Positions 1 to 8,441 of a stretch of DNA of 64,000 nucleotides are shown piece by piece. The DNA comes from Sphingomonadales bacterium UBA656 (GTDB taxonomy: Bacteria > Pseudomonadota > Alphaproteobacteria > Sphingomonadales > Sphingomonadaceae): positions 1 to 64,000 of the forward strand of contig DBOC01000015.1 of the NCBI GenBank assembly GCA_002299895.1, given 5' to 3'. The notes below the pieces were generated by a model that saw nothing but the letters and a program-made list of their open reading frames with translations, did not search any database and was not told where the DNA came from. Every line of letters starts with the position of its first letter. Position 1 is the stretch's first letter. The position numbers were made by a program, and so were the translations under genes.

Positions 1-20
1 CCTAATAGCGGCGCTCCAGT

Positions 21-97
21 GCACCCGTAGCTCAGCTGGATAGAGCATCAGACTACGAATCTGAGGGCCGGGCGTTCGAATCGCTCCGGGTGCACCA
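21..97 (+). tRNA. tRNA-Arg (anticodon ACG)
   Basis: A complete cloverleaf can be drawn. The acceptor strands GCACCCG and CGGGTGC pair perfectly (21-27 with 87-93), the anticodon stem TCAGA/TCTGA (48-52, 60-64) encloses loop CTACGAA with anticodon ACG at 55-57, and the T-loop contains GTTCGAAT. Discriminator A94 is followed by an encoded CCA (95-97). ACG reads CGN arginine codons once A34 is converted to inosine; the deaminase gene tadA lies in this window at 54841-55296. It precedes queC by 34 bases but is not functionally linked to queuosine, which modifies GUN anticodons. Confidence 0.97.
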
Positions 98-106
98 CTT
101 TTCTTC

Positions 107-122
107 TCTCTGAATACAGAGA
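107..122 (+). other. Short perfect hairpin between tRNA-Arg and queC
   Basis: TCTCTG (107-112) and CAGAGA (117-122) are perfect inverted repeats around the loop AATA. The hairpin sits ten bases after the tRNA CCA end and nine bases before the queC ATG. No T-run follows, so it is not a classical terminator. It could help tRNA 3' processing or shape queC initiation; the role is inference. Confidence 0.4.
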
Positions 123-131
123 CATCTCGCA

Positions 132-815
132 ATGACCCCAAAATCCAAATCTGCCATCGTTCTGTTGTCCGGTGGCCTCGATTCGATGGTTGTTGCAGGC
201 TTGGCGCGCGAGGCGGGCTATGACGTCATCGCGCTGACAATAGACTATAACCAGCGCCACAGAATTGAGCTCGATAGTGCCGCGACCATCGCGGCGCATT
301 TGGAGGCGACTGAACATATCGTACTGCCGCTTGATCTGACACGCTTTGGCGGGTCGGCGCTGACGGCGGATATTGCTGTTCCCAAAGAGGGTGTTGAAGA
401 AAACGCCATCCCGATCACCTATGTACCAGCGCGCAACACGATATTCCTGTCATTATGCTTAGGCCTTGCCGAAGCACGCGGCGCACGGGATTTGTGGATT
501 GGCGTGAATGCGCTTGATTATTCGGGCTATCCCGACTGCCGACCGGAATTCATTCGTTCGTTTGAGGCAACGGCTAATCTTGCGACCAAAGCGGGTGTTG
601 AGGGCGACCCTTTCACTATCCACACGCCATTGTTGGATATGAGCAAAGCCGACATCACGCGCGAAGCTGCGCGGCTTGGGCTGGATGCGGGAATGAGCTG
701 GTCTTGCTACGACCCAAGCCCCGATAACAAGGCTTGTGGTCAGTGCGATGCTTGTCGCCTTCGCGCAAAAGGCTTTGCCGATGCTGGCCTGCCTGACCCG
801 ACCATGTACGCATGA
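132..815 (+). CDS. queC: 7-cyano-7-deazaguanine synthase QueC
   Basis: QueC converts 7-carboxy-7-deazaguanine to preQ0 using ammonia and ATP, a cytosolic step on the way to queuosine. The 227-residue protein is of family length. It has the PP-loop SGGLDS at residues 13-18 and four C-terminal zinc-binding cysteines (C192, C202, C205, C208) in the arrangement C-x9-C-x2-C-x2-C. The stop codon overlaps the queE start by four bases (ATGA), so the two enzymes for consecutive steps are probably translationally coupled. The Shine-Dalgarno before ATG 132 is weak, and no in-frame alternative start looks better. Confidence 0.96.
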   Translation: MTPKSKSAIVLLSGGLDSMVVAGLAREAGYDVIALTIDYNQRHRIELDSAATIAAHLEATEHIVLPLDLTRFGGSALTADIAVPKEGVEENAIPITYVPARNTIFLSLCLGLAEARGARDLWIGVNALDYSGYPDCRPEFIRSFEATANLATKAGVEGDPFTIHTPLLDMSKADITREAARLGLDAGMSWSCYDPSPDNKACGQCDACRLRAKGFADAGLPDPTMYA

Positions 816-1450
816 GTTACGCGGTTAAAGAGATCTTCCTGACGTTGCAGGGGGAGGGCGTGCATGCGGGCCGCCGTGCGGTATTCTTACGTTTTTCGGG
901 TTGTAATTTATGGACCGGGCGAGAGGCCGACCGCGCCAGCGCGATTTGCCAATTTTGTGATACGGATTTCGTCGGCATGGATGGTGAAAATGGCGGCCGC
1001 TATGATGCCGAGGCGCTTGCGGCCAAGGTCACGGCATTGTGGGGCGCTGGCACTGACAATCGCTATGTCGTAATCACAGGCGGCGAACCGATGTTGCAGG
1101 TGGATGATGGGATCGTTGACGCGCTCCATGCTCAAGCTTTCCAGATTGCTATTGAAAGCAATGGAACAATAGAGGTGCATCCCGGAATTGATTGGGTGTG
1201 TATCAGCCCCAAGGCAGGGTCGGACGTTATGCAACGCAGTGGCGATGAGTTGAAATTGGTGTGGCCGCAACCGACAAGCGATCTGGATGCGATGGAGCAA
1301 TGGCAATTTGGCCATTTCCTTATTCAGCCTATGGATTCCGGCGACGCAGGTGTAAACGCCGCCCATGTCGCCGAGGCAACGCGCTTCGTCATGGAGCGAC
1401 CCAAATGGCGTTTATCCTTACAAAATCACAAGATTCTCGGGCTTCCGTAA
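812..1450 (+). CDS. queE: 7-carboxy-7-deazaguanine synthase QueE (radical SAM)
   Basis: QueE is the radical-SAM enzyme that contracts the pterin ring of 6-carboxytetrahydropterin to 7-carboxy-7-deazaguanine, the substrate of QueC. The 212-residue protein begins with a typical QueE opening (EIFLTLQGEG, residues 7-16). The iron-sulfur cysteines are C31, C46 and C49, that is C-x14-C-x2-C instead of the common radical-SAM C-x3-C-x2-C; this longer insert is known for one QueE subtype. A GGEP motif follows near residue 90, contacting SAM. It overlaps queC by four bases. The gene order queC-queE without queD or queF in the window means the remaining steps are encoded elsewhere. Confidence 0.95.
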   Translation: MSYAVKEIFLTLQGEGVHAGRRAVFLRFSGCNLWTGREADRASAICQFCDTDFVGMDGENGGRYDAEALAAKVTALWGAGTDNRYVVITGGEPMLQVDDGIVDALHAQAFQIAIESNGTIEVHPGIDWVCISPKAGSDVMQRSGDELKLVWPQPTSDLDAMEQWQFGHFLIQPMDSGDAGVNAAHVAEATRFVMERPKWRLSLQNHKILGLP

Positions 1451-1520
1451 CCACTCGTAAATTTGCTTGAAACCTTTTCCCGAAAGTGACAGTCTTGTGA
1501 CAGGGAAGAGGAGAGAGAAA

Positions 1521-1868
1521 ATGGCACAAGCCCAAAAGGCGCCTTTGCGCGCGTATAAAAGCTATTCCAAACGCATGTCTGACCATGTCGCGCTCGCGCT
1601 GGTTGTGTACACATTGGCTTTGATATTTTTGGTGACGCCTACGATTGAATCGACGGGCACGACTATTTTTCCGTATTTTGTTTTAGTCCTTTTTGTCGCT
1701 GCCGTTATTCCGCTCTGCCGAAATCTGGAACGGCGTTGGCAGGCACTTAGTGCGACTGCCGATGCAGATGGTGGACTGGAAACGCAATATGTTGCCGATC
1801 GGTTGAAATTGTGGAGCGCCGCGATTGCGATTCCGGCTGTATTGGCGGTGCTATTCACGGTTTTTTGA
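1521..1868 (+). CDS. Small three-helix membrane protein, unknown function
   Basis: I do not recognise a family. The 115-residue product has a basic N-terminus, then hydrophobic stretches at about residues 25-42, 49-66 and 98-115 that look like three transmembrane helices, with a charged segment of about 30 residues between the second and third. I chose ATG 1521 over the in-frame ATG at 1467 because a purine-rich Shine-Dalgarno (AAGAGGAGAG) lies just upstream of it. It follows queE by 70 bases and may have its own promoter. Composition matches its neighbours, so there is no sign of transfer. Confidence 0.7.
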   Translation: MAQAQKAPLRAYKSYSKRMSDHVALALVVYTLALIFLVTPTIESTGTTIFPYFVLVLFVAAVIPLCRNLERRWQALSATADADGGLETQYVADRLKLWSAAIAIPAVLAVLFTVF

Positions 1869-1914
1869 AGGCCGCTTGATTGACGCTGTAACGGCCCGCG
1901 CCTAAGCGGGAATC

Positions 1915-3261
1915 ATGCTGACACCACAACACGCGCTCGATCGCGCGCAAAATCTCGTTTCCCAAGCCATGAGGGCAGGCGCTGACGCGGCAGATGCCGT
2001 CTATGTCTGTGAGGCATCGACAGAGGTCCAAGTTCGGCTCGGTCAGTTGGAAGATGTCGCCCGCTCCGAAGGCGAAGATATTGGCCTGCGTGTTTTTGTA
2101 GGCCAACGCTCCGCAACGATTTCATCATCCAACATGAACCCCGACATTCTGGCAGGGCTCGTCACCCGCGCCATCGACATGGCGAAAGAAGCGCCCGAGG
2201 ACCAATATGCCGGTCTCGCGCCGCAGGATCGTTTGCTGACAGGATCCATTCCAGATTTTGATAGCGATGATGGCCTTGACCCGGATCCAGCCCTCTTGCG
2301 TGCGGCGGCGTTGGAATGTGAAGATGCGGCGCGGGCTGTGCCGGGCGTCTCCAATAGCGAAGGCGCAGGCGCCAGCGCCGGACGCAGCATTTTTGCGCTG
2401 GCCACGAGTCATGGCTTTGCCGGCGTTAAGTCCGGTTCTGGCTATAGCATATCGGCAAGCGTATTGTCTGGCGATGATGATGCTAAGGAACGCGATTATG
2501 ACTGGCATTCGGCACGGCATATGGCGGATCTCGACAGCGCAACCAAAATTGGCACCCGCGCAGGGGAGCGCGCGGTTAAACGATTAAATCCCGGCACCGT
2601 CAAAAGTGGGCAGATGCCGGTTGTCTTTGATCCGCGCGTTGGTGGGTCCTTTGTGGGCCATTTGCTCGGTGGCATCAGCGGATCGGCCATCGCGCGCAAG
2701 ACCAGCTTCTTGCTCGAATCGCTCGGCGCGCAGTTATTCGACAGCAGCATTTCGATTGTCGACGACCCGCACCGGATGCGCGGCCTTGGTTCGCGTGCCT
2801 TTGATGGTGAAGGCCTGCCGACAATGCGCCGTTCAATCATCGATAAAGGCGTGTTGACCGGTTGGTTGATGGAAAGTGCATCGGCGCGGCAATTGGGGCT
2901 GGAGCCGACCGGCCACGCCAGTCGCGGAACTAGCGGTGCCCCGGGGGTCAGTCCATCCAATGTCCATCTGGAAGGCGGCAGCGTTAGCGTCACGGAATTG
3001 ATCGCTGATATCAAACATGGCGTGTATATTCATGAGCTCGCAGGGCAGGGCGTAAACCCTGTTACGGGCGACTATAGCCGGGGTGCAGCGGGTTTCCTTA
3101 TCATCAACGGGGAAATTGCGGGGCCCGTGAGCGAGTTCACTATTGCAGGCAATTTAAAGGACATGTTTGCGGCCATGACGGCGGCCAATGACCTCGAATT
3201 CATCCGCAGCTTGAACGTGCCGACATTGCGCATTGACGGCATGATGATCGCAGGTGCCTGA
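1915..3261 (+). CDS. pmbA: TldD/PmbA-family metalloprotease subunit (PmbA/TldE)
   Basis: PmbA (TldE) pairs with TldD to form a cytosolic zinc protease known from microcin B17 maturation and degradation of unstructured peptides. This 448-residue protein is full length. It carries the family's C-terminal signature around the GVYIHELAGQGVNPVTGDYS stretch (residues about 371-390) and the glycine-rich tail ending in a beta-rich domain. TldE subunits lack the HExxxH zinc motif that TldD uses, and I see no HExxxH here, so the assignment is PmbA not TldD. No tldD is in the window. The next gene starts inside its last codons, indicating coupling to the CysQ-like phosphatase. Confidence 0.92.
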   Translation: MLTPQHALDRAQNLVSQAMRAGADAADAVYVCEASTEVQVRLGQLEDVARSEGEDIGLRVFVGQRSATISSSNMNPDILAGLVTRAIDMAKEAPEDQYAGLAPQDRLLTGSIPDFDSDDGLDPDPALLRAAALECEDAARAVPGVSNSEGAGASAGRSIFALATSHGFAGVKSGSGYSISASVLSGDDDAKERDYDWHSARHMADLDSATKIGTRAGERAVKRLNPGTVKSGQMPVVFDPRVGGSFVGHLLGGISGSAIARKTSFLLESLGAQLFDSSISIVDDPHRMRGLGSRAFDGEGLPTMRRSIIDKGVLTGWLMESASARQLGLEPTGHASRGTSGAPGVSPSNVHLEGGSVSVTELIADIKHGVYIHELAGQGVNPVTGDYSRGAAGFLIINGEIAGPVSEFTIAGNLKDMFAAMTAANDLEFIRSLNVPTLRIDGMMIAGA

Positions 3262-4054
3262 GCGACAACTTGACCGCGCCGCCGTTGTAGCCGCCACGCA
3301 AGAGGCCGCAGCATTGGCCTTTGCCAGTTGGCGTGAAGGCGGGGCGGCCGATACCCATGTGTGGGACAAGGGCAAGAATAACCCTGTCAGCGACATCGAT
3401 ATGGCGGTTGACGCCTTTCTCACCACAAAGTTGCGGGCCATTTTGCCTGAAGCGTCGTGGTTGTCGGAGGAAAGCGCTGACGACCCGTCACGGTTGAATG
3501 CACGATTATTATGGTTGGTAGATCCAATTGACGGCACCCGTGACTATGTCTGCGGGCGCAGCGGATGGTGCGTGTCGGTGGCTTTGGTGGCCGATGGACT
3601 GCCGGTCTTCGCGGTGATGGCGGCGCCGGCGCAAAATAAAGTCTGGATTGCGGCGCATGGGGAAGGCGTCACCTGTAATGGAGAGCGGCTCACGGGGAGT
3701 AGCCGGCTGGATTTCAATGGTTCGCGCGTGCCCGCGGATGACTTGCCAAAACTGGATGCCGATTTGGTGACGGTGACCAAGCCTAACAGTATCGCCATGC
3801 GCATGACGATGGTCGCCTGCGACCGTGCGGATCTGGTTGCGACATTGCGATGGGGGCATGAATGGGACATCGCGGCGGCGCATTTGGTGGCACAAGAGGC
3901 AGGCGCAGTTGTCACCGATGCCTTGGGGCGACCTATTCGCTATAACAAAAGCGCGCCGAAGGATTTTGGGCTTATCTGCTGCGCGCCGGGAATTCACCAA
4001 GCTGCGGTTGAAAGGCTTGCGGGCCGGGCGGCGAAGATAATGTCGTCGCCCTGA
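3254..4054 (+). CDS. cysQ: Inositol-monophosphatase-family phosphatase, CysQ-like
   Basis: The 266-residue protein belongs to the lithium-sensitive Mg-dependent phosphatases. Metal-binding residues are visible: E72-E73 in the LSEES motif and D90, D93, G94, T95 in the signature VDPIDGTRDY (89-98), with a further WD motif (EWDIAAAH) near residue 205. The closest functional guess is 3'(2'),5'-bisphosphate nucleotidase (CysQ), which clears PAP from sulfate assimilation; histidinol-phosphatase or inositol-phosphatase activity cannot be excluded by motif alone. It starts with GTG eight bases before the pmbA stop codon, so translation is probably coupled to pmbA. It converges with crtB, 28 bases away. 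Confidence 0.82.
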   Translation: MPERQLDRAAVVAATQEAAALAFASWREGGAADTHVWDKGKNNPVSDIDMAVDAFLTTKLRAILPEASWLSEESADDPSRLNARLLWLVDPIDGTRDYVCGRSGWCVSVALVADGLPVFAVMAAPAQNKVWIAAHGEGVTCNGERLTGSSRLDFNGSRVPADDLPKLDADLVTVTKPNSIAMRMTMVACDRADLVATLRWGHEWDIAAAHLVAQEAGAVVTDALGRPIRYNKSAPKDFGLICCAPGIHQAAVERLAGRAAKIMSSP

Positions 4055-4082
4055 ACATTTTTCAGGATGACGTGCAGATGGA

Positions 4083-5006
4083 CTAGCGCGTTCGCGTCCA
4101 CAGGGCGTCGCGGTCCATATCACGGGGATTGTTGATGACGGCATCGACGAATGCCTTGCGCACCCACCGGAATTTTTCCGGCCGGCTCGTGAAAATTCGT
4201 TGGTCCCAAGCCTGTGCACCAGCCGCGCGCACCTTGCGGGCGATTTCGCCGTAAATTCCGGCGGCTGACAAGACCGCCCAACGGGCACGCAAGGGCAAAT
4301 GCTTGGCGCCAACGCGCGCCGATGCCTCATATTTTTCAGCCTCATCGGCGAGCCAGCGACCCGCAAGCGCCAGTTTTTTGCGGTTATGCGGCTTCATATG
4401 CTCGCCGGGCCCGATGTCGAGCGTCGCGAGCCAATCATCGGGCAAATAGCACCGGCCAGCCGCGTCATCTTCGGCAATGTCGCGGGCGATATTGGCGAGT
4501 TGAAAGGCAAGGCCAAGGTCACAGGCTCTTTCGAGCGTGGCATCATCATCGGCGGACACACCCATGACCACCGCCATCATCACGCCAACGGCACCTGCGA
4601 CATGGTAGCAATATTGATATAAATCGTTTTCGCGGCGCGGGTGCCAGTCGGCGGCGTCGAGGGCGAAGCCTTCAATCACATCCTCTGCCATGCGCTGCGT
4701 GAGGCCACATTCGCGCGCGACCACGCCCAAGCAGTCAAAGGCGGGTTCGCCGGTGGGCGTACCAGCGAGCGCCATGGCCGTCAGTTCGCGGATCGCCTGC
4801 AATCGCGCCTGCGGGTCGGTGACCGCCTCCATCGCGCCGCCATGGTCTTGCCCATCGGCCATATCGTCACATTTGCGGCACCACGCATATAGAAGCCACA
4901 CCCGTTCGCGCGTTGTCCGGTCGAACAGGCGGCTGGCGAAGCGAAAGGATTTCGACCCGCGCGAGATGCTGTCTTGCGCAAAGGCGACGAGTGCGGGGCG
5001 GTCCAT
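4083..5006 (-). CDS. crtB: Phytoene synthase CrtB
   Basis: CrtB condenses two geranylgeranyl diphosphates to phytoene, the first committed carotenoid step, at the cytoplasmic membrane. The 307-residue protein has both aspartate-rich Mg-diphosphate motifs of the squalene/phytoene synthase family: DDMAD (47-51) and NIARDIAED (172-180). SKSFRFAS (residues 18-25) is the usual N-terminal signature. A strong Shine-Dalgarno (AAGGGGG) precedes ATG 5006. It is the last gene of a minus-strand operon crtY-crtI-LOG-crtB, 28 bases after the LOG gene. A squalene synthase (HpnD) alternative is less likely because of the crtI and crtY neighbours. Confidence 0.93.
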   Translation of the reverse strand: MDRPALVAFAQDSISRGSKSFRFASRLFDRTTRERVWLLYAWCRKCDDMADGQDHGGAMEAVTDPQARLQAIRELTAMALAGTPTGEPAFDCLGVVARECGLTQRMAEDVIEGFALDAADWHPRRENDLYQYCYHVAGAVGVMMAVVMGVSADDDATLERACDLGLAFQLANIARDIAEDDAAGRCYLPDDWLATLDIGPGEHMKPHNRKKLALAGRWLADEAEKYEASARVGAKHLPLRARWAVLSAAGIYGEIARKVRAAGAQAWDQRIFTSRPEKFRWVRKAFVDAVINNPRDMDRDALWTRTR

Positions 5007-5034
5007 TATCCCCCTTCCGCTTGCGCGAGGGAAG

Positions 5035-5616
5035 TCACAGGTCTTCGGCCTTCATCTGGAAAATCGTTTTGTGCGGCACATAAGCGGCCATTTTGTCCAA
5101 CAAGCCATCCAACACATCATCGACAATCATAATTCCGATATGTTGCGGCCGAATGAAGCCAACATCGATCATATTCTGGTTAAATGCTATCAACTGATCG
5201 TAAAATCCGGCCACGTTCAAAACGCCAACGGGTTTTTGATGATAGCCAAGTTGCGACCAGCTAATGGCTTCCCATAATTCATCCATAGTGCCCACGCCGC
5301 CGGGAATGGTGATAAAGCCGTCGGACAAGTCCGTGAAGCGTTGCTTACGCTCGTGCATACCCGATACCACATGCAGCTCGGTGCAGCCCTGATGTGCGAC
5401 TTCCGCGCCAACCAGAGCCTCTGGGATGATACCAATAACTTCGCCGCCCGCTTCCAGTGCGCTATCCGCCACAGCGCCCATCAGGCCCAGGCGTCCACCG
5501 CCATAGACAACAGCAATGCCGCGTTTGGCCAACGCCTTTCCGACTTCGCGGGCCGCATCGACATAGACCGGGTTCTCGGGCGTTGCCGAACCACAATAGA
5601 CCGCAACGCGTTTCAT
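5035..5616 (-). CDS. LOG-family (TIGR00730) Rossmann-fold protein, embedded in crt operon
   Basis: The 193-residue protein is a typical LOG/lysine-decarboxylase-like protein. The nucleotide-binding GGGRLGLMGA (39-48) is followed by HERK (88-91) and PGGVGTMDE (105-113), which supplies the catalytic glutamate and arginine of cytokinin-activating phosphoribohydrolases. Such enzymes release ribose-5-phosphate from N6-modified or plain AMP. Its ATG overlaps the crtI stop by four bases (ATGA), and crtB follows 28 bases on, so it must be co-transcribed with carotenoid genes. Why a nucleoside 5'-monophosphate hydrolase sits there is unknown. A second, longer LOG homologue lies at 34685-35551. Confidence 0.92.
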   Translation of the reverse strand: MKRVAVYCGSATPENPVYVDAAREVGKALAKRGIAVVYGGGRLGLMGAVADSALEAGGEVIGIIPEALVGAEVAHQGCTELHVVSGMHERKQRFTDLSDGFITIPGGVGTMDELWEAISWSQLGYHQKPVGVLNVAGFYDQLIAFNQNMIDVGFIRPQHIGIMIVDDVLDGLLDKMAAYVPHKTIFQMKAEDL

Positions 5617-7100
5617 GATTTTGCATCCTCTAACATTAATGCCGCCGTTGCTTTTGCGCTTCCCACGACCCCGGGAATACCCGCGCCGGGATGGGTGCCT
5701 GCACCGACAAAATACAAATTAGATATTGCGTCATCGCGGTTGTGCGCGCGCAAATAGGCCGATTGCCAGAGAACGGGTTCAAGACTGAACGCGCTACCCA
5801 AATGCGCGGATAAGTCGCGGCCAAAATCGGCGGGTGTATAATGGAACTGGGTCATAATCCGGCTGCGGATATCGGGGATCAGGCGACGTTCCAGTTCATC
5901 CAATATCCGTTCCTTCATCGCCGCACCCACATCGCCGTCCCAATCATGCGGTGCTTTGCCCAAATGGGCAACGGGGGCGAGGACGTAAAAGGTCGAACAT
6001 CCTTCGGGCGCAAGGCTCGGGTCGGTAACGGTTGGGTGATGCAAATAGAGAGAGAAGTCCTTTGGCACGACACCATGATTGAAGATATCGTCCAACAGTC
6101 CCTTATAACGCGGGCCGAACAGGATCATATGGTGCGGGATACCCGGCCATGTGCCCTTAATGCCCAAATGCAGCACGAACAAAGAAGGTGACCAGCTTTT
6201 ACGACGCAGGGCATTGGTGGCCCGTTCGCCGCGTTTGTTGCCTGTTAACAAGTCCTTATAGGTATGCATCAAATCCCCATTTGATGCCGCCATGTCGCAA
6301 TCCATGCGCCAACCGGACTTTGTGCGCACCCCTATGACCTTGTCACCGCGTGTTTCAATTTCTTCGACTGCATCGTCCAAGCGAACGGTCCCGCCGAGCC
6401 GTTCGAAATGCGTGACCATGGCATGGACGAGGCGGTTTGTGCCGCCCTTCGCAAACCATACGCCGCCTTCCTTTTCGATGGTATGGATGAGCGCATAAAT
6501 TGCGCTGGTGCTCATGGGGTTGCCACCAACGAGTAAGGTGTGGAACGACAATGCTTCGCGCAATTTTTCATCTTTGACGTAGGATGAAACAATCGAATAG
6601 ACCGAGCGCCATGCCTGATATTTCATTAACGCAGGCGCCGCCTTGATCATGGAGGCAAAGTCGAGAAACGCAACTGAACCAAGTTTTTGATAGCCTTGTT
6701 TGTATACGCCCTTCGAATATTCGAGGAACTTGCGATAGCCCTCAACGTCGGCTGGGTTTAATTTTTCAATCTCTGTTTTCAGGCCCGGCGCATCGTTGGA
6801 GTAATCGAAATTCGTGCCATCTGGCCAGTTGAGGCGGTAAAACGGAAACACTGGCATTAATTCGATGTCATCTGCCATTTTATGGCCGGACAGCGCCCAT
6901 AATTCTTCGAGACAAGGCGGGTCGGTGATTACCGTGGGCCCAGCATCAAAGGTGAAGCCATCCTTTTCCCAATGATATGCGCGGCCACCGGGTTTGTCGC
7001 GCGCTTCGACGATGGTGGTCGATATGCCCGCCGATTGCAGGCGAATGGCGAGTGCAAGGCCACCAAAGCCAGCACCGATAATCACGGCTGTCTTGGTCAC
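5613..7100 (-). CDS. crtI: Phytoene desaturase CrtI
   Basis: CrtI is an FAD-dependent membrane-associated desaturase that introduces four double bonds into phytoene to give lycopene. The protein starts with a dinucleotide-binding motif (GAGFGGL, residues 9-15) and ends with the carotenoid-oxidoreductase C-terminal signature around GAGTHPGAGIPGVVGSAK. I chose GTG 7100, which overlaps the crtY stop codon in a GTGA arrangement and gives 495 residues, the family length. The longer in-frame ATG at 7184 would add 28 residues with no similarity to the Rossmann start and would run deep into crtY. It is followed with a four-base overlap by the LOG gene. Confidence 0.95.
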   Translation of the reverse strand: MTKTAVIIGAGFGGLALAIRLQSAGISTTIVEARDKPGGRAYHWEKDGFTFDAGPTVITDPPCLEELWALSGHKMADDIELMPVFPFYRLNWPDGTNFDYSNDAPGLKTEIEKLNPADVEGYRKFLEYSKGVYKQGYQKLGSVAFLDFASMIKAAPALMKYQAWRSVYSIVSSYVKDEKLREALSFHTLLVGGNPMSTSAIYALIHTIEKEGGVWFAKGGTNRLVHAMVTHFERLGGTVRLDDAVEEIETRGDKVIGVRTKSGWRMDCDMAASNGDLMHTYKDLLTGNKRGERATNALRRKSWSPSLFVLHLGIKGTWPGIPHHMILFGPRYKGLLDDIFNHGVVPKDFSLYLHHPTVTDPSLAPEGCSTFYVLAPVAHLGKAPHDWDGDVGAAMKERILDELERRLIPDIRSRIMTQFHYTPADFGRDLSAHLGSAFSLEPVLWQSAYLRAHNRDDAISNLYFVGAGTHPGAGIPGVVGSAKATAALMLEDAKS

Positions 7101-8263
7101 TTTTTCTTGCTCCAAATCGCTTTTATCGCCCGACTTACGGAAATGGGCGGCTTGCCGGACAGGATACGCATCATGTCCCACCACGTTGTGTTTCCAGCGT
7201 AGAAACGTTCGATTAAGCCGGGGTCAAGCGTGTAGAAGCGTTCCAATATCTTATATCGGTCAGCGCCATCCGCGCCGCGGAAGAGCATGCGGTTGAGCAT
7301 ACGGAAGAATCTGCCCTTACGCCAATGTTGCTCTGCGCGTTGACGCAGCGCGAGGTTCAGCTTGTCGCCGTCTAGGTCAGGCTGCTCGGCAATGAAAATC
7401 GCATTGCGCACGGCATCGGGCAGGGAGTAGCTGGTGACGGGTTGGAAAAATGCACCTCGCGCACCGGCCTTTGCGGTCCGGCCACTGCCACTGTTCCAGT
7501 AACTATCGAGATCGCCGCCCATAACAACTGGCAAAACGCCACTTTCTTCCCGCAGAATGCGTTCGACGTGCCACCCTTTTTCGTCAGCATAGGCCGCGAG
7601 CCGTTGCCGCAAAATACGCGGGTCATGGTGCGGCTTGTCGCTGTAATAAGTGTCTTCGATAAACAGCTTGTCCATGCCAAAGGGCAGGACGTACACGAAA
7701 CGATAGCCATCATGTTGGTCCACTGTGGCGTCCATGACGATTGGCTTGGTGATGTTGTGTGGTTCAGACAATTGCATCAACTGCCCCGTGAATTTTTGCC
7801 AACCGCAGTCGAGATGGTATAAATCGGCAGCACCGCGTACATCGATGACACCACCTGCGTTAATCCGCTGCGCGCCGTCCAGCACCACCAGGCGCGGGGA
7901 AACAGCCTTCACTTCGCGGCCGAGCATGAGGGAGGATGTAGGAAGTTCCTTGCGCAAAACCTGATCAAAATGTTCGGATTCGATGCTATAGTAAATGTTA
8001 TCGAGCGATCGGCTGTGCGCTGGAAATTTCACATCATATCCCGACCAGCCATATGTGACCAAAGGCGCGGTCAACCAGCGATGCTCCGGCAAAATGTCGC
8101 TCGCGAAATAGCTCCAGATATGATTGCCGCCAAAGCTTTTACCTTGTTCGATGAGGACAAGGTTTAACTCGGGCCGCATCTTGGCAAGAGCCAGCGCGAT
8201 CAGCCCGCCGGCAAGACCGCCGCCAACGATGGCAATGTCGCATTTGATGTTTTTGACCGTCAC
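7097..8263 (-). CDS. crtY: Lycopene beta-cyclase CrtY
   Basis: CrtY closes the psi ends of lycopene into beta rings, giving beta-carotene. The 388-residue flavoprotein has the N-terminal GGGLAGG motif (14-20) and the GNHIWSYF segment near residue 45 characteristic of CrtY-type cyclases. It is the first gene of the minus-strand operon. The start is a GTG at 8263; the best Shine-Dalgarno, GGAGG, ends only one base before it, an unusually tight spacing, and no other in-frame start preserves the Rossmann beta strand. The operon makes beta-carotene; a hydroxylase-like gene lies across the divergent promoter region at 9531. Confidence 0.94.
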   Translation of the reverse strand: MTVKNIKCDIAIVGGGLAGGLIALALAKMRPELNLVLIEQGKSFGGNHIWSYFASDILPEHRWLTAPLVTYGWSGYDVKFPAHSRSLDNIYYSIESEHFDQVLRKELPTSSLMLGREVKAVSPRLVVLDGAQRINAGGVIDVRGAADLYHLDCGWQKFTGQLMQLSEPHNITKPIVMDATVDQHDGYRFVYVLPFGMDKLFIEDTYYSDKPHHDPRILRQRLAAYADEKGWHVERILREESGVLPVVMGGDLDSYWNSGSGRTAKAGARGAFFQPVTSYSLPDAVRNAIFIAEQPDLDGDKLNLALRQRAEQHWRKGRFFRMLNRMLFRGADGADRYKILERFYTLDPGLIERFYAGNTTWWDMMRILSGKPPISVSRAIKAIWSKKK

Positions 8264-8441
8264 GCCTCCGCCCTAGCGCAGGCATTTTGCAAGGGAAAGG
8301 GGCCTGCCACGGTAATACACAGCTTTCTAAGCCATCATTTCATCACGCAGCGGGATCGCGCAAAATTTTCTACATGCTATTCGGGCGTAAGGCGGGTAGC
8401 ATTACGCAAAGGCGCGCGGCGAAAGCTGCTACTCATGGGGA
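8264..8441. promoter_or_regulatory. Divergent promoter region crtY / exported MBL hydrolase
   Basis: This 178-base gap must hold the promoters for the crt operon and for the rightward gene at 8442. I find no convincing -35/-10 pair. An inverted repeat GCAGGC (8278-8283) and GCCTGC (8302-8307), 18 bases apart, lies 15 bases upstream of the crtY start, in its 5' leader. It could be a hairpin or an operator. Function is inference. Confidence 0.4.

Noticed and set aside
107..131. preQ1 riboswitch upstream of queC
   Set aside because: Only 34 bases lie between the tRNA and queC, and the short hairpin has no preQ1 aptamer pattern.
908..1366. 152-codon open frame antisense to queE
   Set aside because: It mirrors queE on the opposite strand, has no family features and no ribosome site; typical of shadow frames in GC-rich genes.
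3509..4366. 285-codon frame antisense to the CysQ-like gene and crtB end
   Set aside because: Spans two real genes on opposite strands with no domain similarity.
4083..5006. Squalene synthase (hopanoid HpnC/HpnD) for the crtB gene
   Set aside because: Operon with crtY and crtI supports phytoene synthase; no other hopanoid genes are in the window.
7101..7184. Longer CrtI start (ATG 7184) adding 28 residues
   Set aside because: The extra residues do not look like a Rossmann start and would overlap crtY deeply. GTG 7100 gives family length and a GTGA coupling.
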